Below are positions 16,601-21,746 of a stretch of DNA of 21,746 bases, piece by piece. The notes beneath the pieces were generated by a model. That model was not told the DNA's origin. It saw only the letters and a list, made by a program, of their open reading frames with translations, and did not search any database. The stretch's first letter is position 1. Every line of letters begins with the position of its first letter. The DNA lies in assembly GCA_035591015.1 (NCBI GenBank), contig JAXIUW010185848.1, positions 1 to 21,746 on the forward strand, in the 5' to 3' direction. The position numbers and the translations under genes are program-made. The DNA comes from Cephalothrix simula (lineage: Eukaryota > Nemertea > Palaeonemertea > Archinemertea > Cephalotrichidae).

Positions 16601-19160
16601 AGGTAAGGTACGCCGAGGCTATTAACTCCTTTGAATGAAATTGATATGGAAGCATCATTAGGGAATGGGGAATAAATGTAATATCGATTTGCGCCGAAAA
16701 AATAATTAGGGGTGGGGCTAGCGCCGCAAATAGGATTTTTTTTCGAAAAAAATTGAATTTTTGAAGGTCCTCGGGGGCCAAATCTATCTCATCGTAGGTT
16801 TTTAATCGGATTTCAATGAAACTTATATGGAAGCTTCATAAGACCATGGACTACAAAGTTACTAGCCACTTTTTTGAAATTTTGATTAGGGGCCGAGATA
16901 TGGCGCCAAACGTAATTTTTTTTTTTGTATATGGCCCCGGTACGTCTAGGTACGCCGAGGCTATTAACTCCTTGATTAATGGTCGGATTTGAATGAAATT
17001 GATATGGAAGCATCAGTGGAGCATGAGGAACAAAAGAACAATTGAATTTTGACGAAAAATATATTAGGGGCGGAGCCAGGGCCCCTGATAGAATTTTTTT
17101 TCAAAAAAAAATTTTTTCGGGCCAAAGCTATCTCCTCCTAGGCTATTAACGGTAGAGCTTTGAAATGTGAATGGGAAGTGCATGTGACATCTGGCTACAA
17201 AAGTATGGTCCATTTTTAAAGAAATTCCTTGACCTTGACTTTGAAATGGCAGGTCAAGGTCAAAAAGTCAAAGTGGTCGTAGAGACTTGTTTTTTTTTAA
17301 TCCCCATTGGCATTCATTGCATATCCGTCAAATGAGCTAATTCAGCCCATTGGGCTATTTTTTTCTTTTCCGGGTCTTGGTGGACCGTGATTTGTATTGG
17401 GGGGCATTTCCAAAGTGACGAACGTTACAAAATTGACCACTTTTTTTTAGTAAACCCTTCAGATCTCTATAGGTTTAACACATATTCGAGAAATTATACG
17501 TTTGAAGGGCCAGGGCGGGCACATCATCATTGACGAGAATGTAATAGGTAAAATCACTGAGACCTAAAATATGTAGTCATGCAACACTGCCAAACTTTGG
17601 TGACGAACGTTTCCAAAAAAGGACATCAATTTTCGAACAAAATTTTCAGACGCATATTTTACATCTTTACTTACATGTTATGTACAAAAATAATACTCCA
17701 TATGTATCCTTAGTATCTGGAGATCACAATAATATACCGTAATAGACGATTTATGAAGTTGTTCGTTCTGCAGTATCAAATATACGCCGACGTCGTGGTG
17801 ACGAATGTTACAGGTGACGAATGTTACAACAACAAAACCGGTGTTTTTTAGGGAGAGATGAATATCTGTCCGAACTGTCCTTCCAGTATATCAAAGTTAA
17901 GGTGTTGTATTATAATAACATATTGACATAATTCCGTTAACGCTTCAATGAATATCCAATTTGATCGTCTGAAAATGCCTCTTTATTTTACCTGAATTTG
18001 ACCGAAATATAGGATAATTGCTTATATCTCGAGAACTAAGCCACACAATTTGTTGAGCAAGGTGTCATTATAATCGCATTGTAAATGCTCATGAATTATA
18101 ATACACGAGAATTGTCCAAGAAGTCCTATATAATAATCAGAGGCGAAAATGTGATTTTTACGTTTGTCCACTTTTCCATGGAAATGCCCTGGGGAAAACA
18201 CCGGTACGCACTCTTTTGAATGGAGGATGTCATTTTAAAGGAATACTTGACCAATTCAATTAATTATTCTTATTTAGCGGAAATTAAATTTTGAAAATAT
18301 TAGGTAGCATATGCAGGGTATCGAACCCGGGATCTCTCACACCGAACCGAAGGCGAGTATCATACCCCTCAACCACGAGGCGATGTTGAATTCCGATGAA
18401 CAGCGATCGAAGTTATCAGGCGGGGACAGCGTATGCGCTAAAAAAGCAATTTTGCGATGCAGTCATCAGAATCGAGTGAATAAACTAAAGCGGTCTTGTT
18501 TCTTTTTTAGGTTCAGATCCTTATACAGATTATATGCACTACTGCATGAAGGATGCCCTTGGGAGTGGACTGATGAACGGGTCTGCCAAGACTTTTTTAT
18601 TAGTTATGCTTGGTCATTTATCCATTCGGGTTATGAAGTCAGTTAAAATTGCCGCCACGATGGCAAATAAGAACACGACTCGTGTACAGCTCGTCAGGAA
18701 TGATATTGCTGAGCATATTAAGCAAGCTCTCTGGAATGCCAATACGAAGACGGTGCCGAATGTATTTAAGAATAAAGTTATACTTAAGGATGTTCTAACT
18801 GATGTGATGGTTGTTCATAAAATACATCCCGGAATCTTTGTAATTACTGTTGAGAACAATTTATTATCAGAAAATGAATACGCTGCATACACCCAAATTA
18901 TGCTTCAAATTCTTAGCCAAATGAATTACCAAAGAGTTGGATTTGGCCTTGTTTTTAATGGTAAGGCTTGGCATATTTTATGTTTAATAAAAGTTGGTAC
19001 TAAAATACAATGCTTTAAATACAAAAATAATCTGGAGAAAGTTGCCAAGGGTGGACAATCATGGGAATTTGATCATGAATCTTTTTCTATAATGTTGAAT
19101 ATGCTATATAGAATTTTATCTTACGGAAATGATACAAATAATTTACGCACATCGCCTTGA
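10217..19160 (+). CDS. Three-exon gene for a 466-residue orphan protein, possible degenerate PD-(D/E)XK-like domain
   Basis: CDS = join(10217-10624, 13215-13557, 18511-19160): 1401 nt, 466 codons plus TGA. Both junctions use GT-AG; both donors read GTAAGTAT. Acceptors end TTTGCAG and CTTTTTTAG. Phases agree (0 after exon 1, 1 after exon 2) and the frame stays open across both joins, which is strong support. An in-frame TAG at 10190 precedes the first ATG. Residues 1-50 are lysine-rich; about 100-120 is an acidic EEENIG repeat. Residues 137-250 (exon 2) are mixed helical-looking sequence. The C-terminal part (about 310-455) has a D348 ... E365-N-N spacing inside a hydrophobic strand-like stretch, then Q379/Q383 in a helix, then GFGLVFNGKAWHILCL. 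This resembles the order D, (D/E)xK, Q-helix, 'fGfvtdGkrW' strand of PD-(D/E)XK proteins, but the lysine is replaced by asparagine, so activity would be doubtful. That family link is inference. Further exons upstream or between are possible. No AATAAA is seen in the 300 bases after the stop. Confidence 0.8.
11327..11734. mobile_element. Small element with CAGG(GG)TCCCACT ends and 6-bp duplication
   Basis: The left end CAGGTCCCACT (11327-11337) pairs with the reverse complement of the right end, CAGGGGTCCCACT (ending 11734). Direct TGATGC flanks both sides (11321-11326, 11735-11740). Inside, TTTTCCTATATT-type motifs recur in both orientations. One copy of the CG-rich core TCTCGCCTCGCTTCGCTCGG lies at 11521. 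A hAT element would give 8 bp, while a 6-bp duplication fits groups such as IS3EU or Dada; class undecided. Confidence 0.62.
12085..13146. mobile_element. Long palindromic element, copy 3, interrupted by a MITE
   Basis: The right end CCATTTGTG (13138-13146, then TA) and both arms match copy 1 (6931-7636), including the CTATGTTCTCGGAGATGAAA stretch, the GACGTCATAGCGCCGTTTG centre and AGCTATTAATGGTATGCTGA. The left terminus is degraded (TATATGTAGCCGG at about 12083). The right arm is split by the MITE at 12492-12958; removing it rejoins GATATCTCTTA with CCGTTTAGGCTGTACTC exactly as in copy 1. Confidence 0.82.
12492..12958. mobile_element. PIF/Harbinger-like MITE with TTA duplication
   Basis: The ends are TGTGGCTGTCAATG (12492) and CATTGACACAGCCGCA (ending 12958), with TTA on each side (12489-12491, 12959-12961). 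The 3-bp TWA duplication is characteristic of PIF/Harbinger. The empty site is shown directly by copy 1 of the host element. The arms share CCCCCTACGTCTAC / GTAGACGTAGGGGG. The 467-bp interior is dense in GACGT/ACGTC. No transposase is encoded. A truncated relative lies at 4913-5002. Confidence 0.82.
13215..13557 (+). CDS. Exon 2 (residues 137-250 plus first base of codon 251)
   Basis: Begins after the acceptor TTATCTTTGCAG (ending 13214), in phase 0 matching exon 1, and ends before GTAAGTAT at 13558, in phase 1. It encodes 114 residues starting YWLGTYGRSIVRIFGEINEK. It includes a basic KKKQLKKPP stretch, an acidic central part, and a tail CFRRSVCNVGWMPRNFVE with two cysteines. I do not recognise a domain. 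A candidate branch point (CTGAC) lies about 30 nt upstream of the acceptor. The right end of a palindromic transposon stops at 13146, only 68 nt before the exon. Confidence 0.8.
13854..14780. mobile_element. Element with perfect 12-bp inverted ends and 6-bp duplication
   Basis: CAGGCATGAGAA (13854-13865) and its exact complement TTCTCATGCCTG (14769-14780) are flanked by CCGCTC on both sides (13848-13853, 14781-14786). Inside are two GGGGGCTTCGCCCCCTGGAC blocks (about 14050 and 14636) and a short tandem array (14140-14560) carrying the CG-rich core at 14171 and 14389. No protein is encoded; the frames over 14608-15004 are GC-rich shadows. Confidence 0.68.
14140..14560. repeat. Tandem repeat related to the 2441-3870 array
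   Basis: Three diverged units contain AAATGAAGCAC, TAGATATTGACAAAATTTTC, a CGCCTCGCT(A/T)(C/T)GCTCGGC core (absent from the middle unit), GGTGCGC and GTGCCTGTAGAAAAT. Unit order and the GATATTGACAAAATTTTC lead-in match the first array, so the two share an origin. Confidence 0.75.
14981..15055. repeat. 34-bp tandem repeat, just over two copies
   Basis: ACACAATATGTCCCCAATGA starts at 14981 and 15015, and the next ACACAAT at 15049. The copies differ by two bases. Confidence 0.8.
15821..16569. mobile_element. Foldback-type insert with AGAGAGGTTAAGATT ends
   Basis: AGAGAGGTTAAGATT (15821-15835) is exactly inverted at 16555-16569. The insert splits the second module of the surrounding repeat: CGTAAATTATT before and ATTTTTTTTG after, giving a probable ATT duplication. 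Modules 1 and 3 show the uninterrupted site. It contains a 28-bp perfect palindrome at 16510-16537. No coding region. Confidence 0.75.
16510..16537. repeat. 28-bp perfect palindrome
   Basis: Centred on TAGCTA and made of alternating ACGTGT/ACACGT steps, it reads identically on both strands. It lies near the right end of the nested foldback insert. It could extrude as a cruciform or be a transposase sub-terminal site; neither can be shown from sequence. Confidence 0.85.
17364..18306. other. AT-rich intronic stretch with repeated GTGACGAAYGTTAC motif
   Basis: GTGACGAACGTTACA (17415), GTGACGAACGTTTCC (17600) and two adjacent GTGACGAATGTTACA copies (17798 and 17814) are the only structure noticed. 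There is no coding region. Confidence 0.55.
18307..18381 (-). pseudogene. tRNA-Pro(CGG)-like pseudogene with expanded anticodon loop
   Basis: On the minus strand the sequence reads GCCTCGTGGTTGAGGGGTAT, then an anticodon stem CTCGC / GTGAG, and CCCGGGTTCGATACCC as the T arm. The D arm (GGGGTATGATAC), the TTCGG at the anticodon position and the T arm match the usual animal proline tRNA. The anticodon loop is 12 nt because TTCGG is repeated, and only a few acceptor pairs form (GC...GC ends). It is therefore judged non-functional: a decayed tRNA copy or a SINE head. It sits in intron 2, antisense to the gene. Confidence 0.65.
18511..19160 (+). CDS. Exon 3 (terminal): conserved-looking C-terminal domain
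   Basis: Follows TTGTTTCTTTTTTAG (ending 18510). The split codon T|GT gives Cys251, then SDPYTDYMHYCMKDALGSG, and the frame runs to TGA at 19158-19160. Residues 275-330 look helical. Residues 345-410 alternate hydrophobic strands with D348, E365, Q379 and Q383, followed by GFGLVFNGKAWHILCL, the part that suggests a degenerate PD-(D/E)XK core. The Met at 18534 is only an internal codon. Inside the exon, GTAAGG at 18960 could act as a weak alternative donor. A GTAAGT also lies about 70 nt past the stop. A tRNA-like pseudogene sits 130 nt upstream on the other strand. Confidence 0.82.
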
Positions 19161-19554
19161 GAAGGAAAAATCCGAATGCCCCTTCTTATACACCTTTCTA
19201 TATAGACGTGTGACGTCAGAGCAATATCATTAATTTCCGTAAGTTACATGCAATTCTATAATTTTATAAATTCTTCCCAATATTCCTTGTAGGAATTCAG
19301 CAAAACTCACCGCCAAATTAATTTAGATTTAATGTTGTGTGTAGAACACAAGGAGTTAATACTTTATCGTTGCAAAATAGTACCACCTCAAATAATGACT
19401 TTTTTTCAAAAACAATACAAATACTATACGTATTGCCAAAATGCTCGTGTCCCTGTCTGACGTCACGCGTTGTAGTTCAATGACCCGTCGCATGATCAGA
19501 TGATAAGCACCCAATTACTAAAAAGGCCTGACATTCAAGTTTTGAACAGCCTAA
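19161..19554. other. 3' flank of the gene
   Basis: This should hold the 3' UTR, but no AATAAA is seen. A GTAAGT (about 19230) and a CCTTGTAG (ending about 19293) could bound a small 3' UTR intron. Two TGACGTCA-type sites occur (about 19211 and 19460). Confidence 0.4.
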
Positions 19555-20036
19555 GGCCTTTTTTTATTAATTGTTTGGATTACGGACAAACATTTCAAAA
19601 AAATCCGTCGCCGATCGGGAAAAAAAATATAAAAAAAATTTTATTTTTCTTTTGTCTCGGACCTCAGAACTTCGTCGGCGCAACTAAAAAAAATAAAAAA
19701 CGAACTTTTCGAAATGTTGTGCAACTAAAACTAGCATGAAGACTTCCCAAATCTTAAAATGCGTTTATACATTTCGAAATTGACAATTTGATGCAATTTT
19801 TATCGATAATTTTATTTACGGTCGACTTTTTTTTCATTGGTCTCATAAAAAAAAATAATAAAATTTTTTTATTTTTATAGACATTTCTTATCGTTTGCGC
19901 TCTTTTTTTCTTTTCTGGACTCGAAAATTCGGTCGCCGATCGGGAAAAAAAATAAAAATAAAATTTTTTTTTTATTCGATTTTCTGAAAAATTCCATCGC
20001 CGATGTCCGTAATCCAAACAATTAAAAAAAAAGGCC
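19555..20036. mobile_element. Harbinger-like MITE with TAA duplication
   Basis: The left end GGCCTTTTTTTATTAATTG and the reverse complement of the right end GGCCTTTTTTTTTAATTG both continue into TTTGGATTACGGACA. TAA flanks each end (19552-19554, 20037-20039), the TWA duplication typical of PIF/Harbinger. TCGCCGATCGGGAAAAAAAA occurs twice inside in direct orientation (about 19609 and 19931). It encodes nothing. Confidence 0.7.
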
Positions 20037-20061
20037 TAACCCTTTGATCAAACTTCCAATA

Positions 20062-20669
20062 CACAAATGGATAGAAAAATTGGCAGTACCGAAAAGTGAT
20101 TCTATTTTGGCCCCCCCCCCCGTAAAAATCTCAGAATTGGGGCCCCTGACCCCCTTGACCCATATATATTCTGAAAGCGCATGAAAAATGTAGGTTCAAG
20201 TTTATGTTTTGGAGAGGGTGACGCCGCCCGGGGCCCCTGGGCCGCGCCCCAAAAAAATTTTGTTGAAAAAATTTTGAATTTTTTTTCAATATTTGGGGAC
20301 CTTAGGTACTTAGGAACGCCTAATAAAAAAAATTGGAGAAAAAATCATTTTGTCACACATTGGGGGCCAAAAACACACTAAGTGGGTCATTTTCGCGCCA
20401 AAAATGTAAAAGGGCATATTTTTGAAAAAAATATTTTCAGGGGTTCCTAGGTACCCTCTAGGCTCCCCAAACGTCAAAAAAAATTTTTTTGGAGCGGCCC
20501 CGGGCGGCGTCACCCTCTCCAAAACATAAATTTGAACCTACATTTTTCATACGCTTTCAAAATATATATGGGTCAAGGGGGTCAGGGCCGCCACTTCTGA
20601 GATTTTGACGGGGGGGGGGGGCAAAATCGAATCACTTTTCGGTACTGCCAATTTTTCTATCCATTTGTG
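20062..20669. mobile_element. Long palindromic element, second subfamily, complete copy
   Basis: CACAAATGGATAGAAAAATT at 20062 and its inverse ending 20669 are each flanked by TA. The arms match over about 250 bp, including GGCAGTACCGAAAAGTGATT, TTTATGTTTTGGAGAGGG and GACGCCGCCCGGGGCC. It shares inner sequence with 8840-9202 and terminal sequence with copies 1-3. The frames over both arms are mirror images, not genes. Confidence 0.85.
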
Positions 20670-20671
20670 TA

Positions 20672-21308
20672 TACATGTATACAGTAACTGTTGAAAGCAC
20701 GAACATTTTTTAGTTAAATTTTGGGTATTTCCTGTCCTGCAAGTGACTATCTTAAGGTTGTCAATAATGAAGTTTTTGCTGAGGTTCATATGTGCATTGG
20801 ATACGTTCCAACTGTCGGTGAATAATGTCTTGTTTTAATTTCTTGACAATGTTTTCTGAATTATCCGTACATTTTGAAATACTGTACAAAATTGCATGTT
20901 TTTGCATGTCATCAACTTCAGAAGTTTTTCTTTGTGCTTTTACTTTAGCCTACACAATGTTCTTTTGTGGTAAGGCGATACATTCACATTGCCTTATCTT
21001 TTTTAGACTTATTATTAGAATGATACTGTACGTATCTTTGATTTGCCCTCATGAGGCAATCGATGAGGTAATACTGAGTAGCCTACCTCCTAGACAAAAA
21101 ATATTTTTTTAAATAAAAACTTTTTCTGTGCAATTTTTCTCTTAAAAAATTACTGTCTCACTTCAAACAACAGGGTCTGTACTATTTTTTGTGTATATGC
21201 ATTATGAGAGGGAGAAAACCATACCTTTGGTTTTACTGATAGTATATTTTTGTTTGCCTCATTTAGATAAGGTCTAGTCTATTTAATTGTTTGAATTCCA
21301 TGTATTTT
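20672..21308. other. AT-rich stretch with weak exon-like segments
   Basis: Two short stretches have splice-like edges. 20744-20825 follows TGTCCTGCAAG and is open as DYLKVVNNEVFAEVHMCIGY and onward to TAA. 21007-21067 lies between CTTATCTTTTTTAG and GAG|GTAATA and reads LIIRMILYVSLICPHEAIDE. Their phases do not join cleanly with each other or with the upstream gene, so they are not called as exons. Confidence 0.25.
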
Positions 21309-21389
21309 TAGCTCACCCGACGTAGTCGGTGCACCCGACGTAGTCGGTGGTGAGCTTATGGGATCACCCGGAGTCTGTCTGTCTGTCTG
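21309..21389 (+). repeat. Second AGCTCAC-hairpin head with GTCT microsatellite
   Basis: AGCTCACCCGACGTAGTCGG is followed by GTGAGCTTAT and then GTCTGTCTGTCTGTCTG (21373-21389), as at 15088-15149. The 18-bp CACCCGACGTAGTCGGTG is tandemly duplicated (21314-21349). The modular body is not recognised downstream. Confidence 0.7.
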
Positions 21390-21746
21390 GCCCCACTAAA
21401 GACACTTACGGGCCGATTGAGTTGTTGTGTCTGCACTCAAGGGCCCCCAAATTTTACGGGACGGGCCCTCAATATTATTTGTTCAAAAGTATATTGAGAG
21501 GCTCAAAAATCGTTTCTGATAGGTATTAGAAATTCGTCCCCTAAATTTTGTCTGACGCTATTTTGTCTGACCTGTCTGTGTTGGCAGGTACATTTGATGC
21601 ATACTACCCTCTATTGGCTAGTGCACAAACCATATTTTTCGTCCCATGAGTGACGGATGTGCCGATTTCGTCAGCCAATCAAATGGCGTGGATGAAAACT
21701 GACCCCTAAAATTTTATCTCACAGATAAGGATACTTATCACAGATA
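21390..21746. other. Unassigned DNA to the window end
   Basis: May be the body of the repeat headed at 21309, but I cannot match it to the modules at 15315-17363. GTCTGAC occurs twice (about 21549 and 21565). No gene is seen. Confidence 0.4.

Larger units (their letters stand above)
15088..17363 (+). mobile_element. AGCTCAC-hairpin-headed modular repeat, class unknown
   Basis: It begins with a hairpin (AGCTCACTTGACGAAGTC... to AGTGAGCT, 15088-15114) and a GTCT microsatellite (15131-15149). Then follow tandem modules whose first half starts GGGGCCAAATSTATCTCC at 15315, 15673, 16774 and 17118. Each module is itself two related halves: GGATTTCAATGAAACTTATA and GGATTTGAATGAAATTGATA. It ends near CAGCCCATTGGGCTATTTTT (about 17363). 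The same head recurs at 21309. Similar repeats are common in marine invertebrate genomes as far as I know. No protein is encoded. Confidence 0.65.
13558..18510 (+). other. Intron 2, rich in repeats
   Basis: Bounded by GTAAGTAT and CTTTTTTAG. Contents in order: unassigned AT/GC-mixed DNA (13558-13853), the 12-bp-TIR element, a 34-bp tandem repeat, the AGCTCAC-headed modular repeat with its nested foldback, an AT-rich stretch (17364-18306) with GTGACGAAYGTTAC repeats, and a tRNA-like pseudogene. A missed small exon cannot be excluded, but the phase already matches without one. Confidence 0.7.

Noticed and set aside
20825-21112. 95-residue hydrophobic frame as a membrane protein gene
   Set aside because: AT-rich composition, possible splice sites within, and no recognisable family; likely chance.

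Overview
The window reads as nuclear DNA of an animal, most likely a marine invertebrate. It is AT-rich and intron-bearing. It is dominated by non-autonomous DNA transposons, including an AGCTCAC-hairpin/GTCT-microsatellite repeat of a type I associate with molluscs and other lophotrochozoans. The taxonomic guess is inference from repeat style only. Nothing bacterial or viral is supported: there are no operons, rRNA, intact transposase or CRISPR array.

The only well supported protein gene is on the + strand at 10217-19160. Three exons (10217-10624, 13215-13557, 18511-19160) have strong GTAAGT donors, pyrimidine-rich acceptors and matching phases (0, then 1). Together they encode 466 residues: a lysine-rich N-terminus, an acidic repeat, and a conserved-looking C-terminal domain. 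I tentatively compare that domain with degenerate PD-(D/E)XK nuclease folds. The family is not recognised with certainty. Both introns are full of repeats.

Layout. 1-2042: AT-rich DNA with inverted repeats. 2043-4435: hAT-like element (8-bp target duplication) holding a tandem array and a foldback. 4436-5081: intergenic DNA with a truncated Harbinger-like end. 5082-6618: second hAT-like element with a nested inverted-repeat insert. 6931-7636: long palindromic element flanked by TA. 7990-8249: tRNA-derived SINE-like element. 8480-8840: GC-rich hairpin cluster. 8840-9202 and 9205-10094: two palindromic elements abutting each other. 10138-10624: first recognised exon. Intron 1 holds a small element with a 6-bp duplication (11327-11734) and a palindromic element (12085-13146) interrupted by a Harbinger-like MITE (12492-12958). 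Intron 2 holds a 12-bp-TIR element (13854-14780), a modular repeat (15088-17363) with a nested foldback (15821-16569), and a tRNA-Pro-like pseudogene (18307-18381). Downstream lie a Harbinger-like element (19555-20036), another palindromic element (20062-20669) and a second AGCTCAC-hairpin head (21309 onward).

The most notable patterns are three. (i) The 466-residue split gene is an orphan. (ii) One CG-rich motif (CGCCTCGCTTCGCTCGGCG) recurs inside three mobile elements with different ends. (iii) A family of long near-palindromes shares CACAAATGG ends and TA target duplications, and two members end just upstream of exons.
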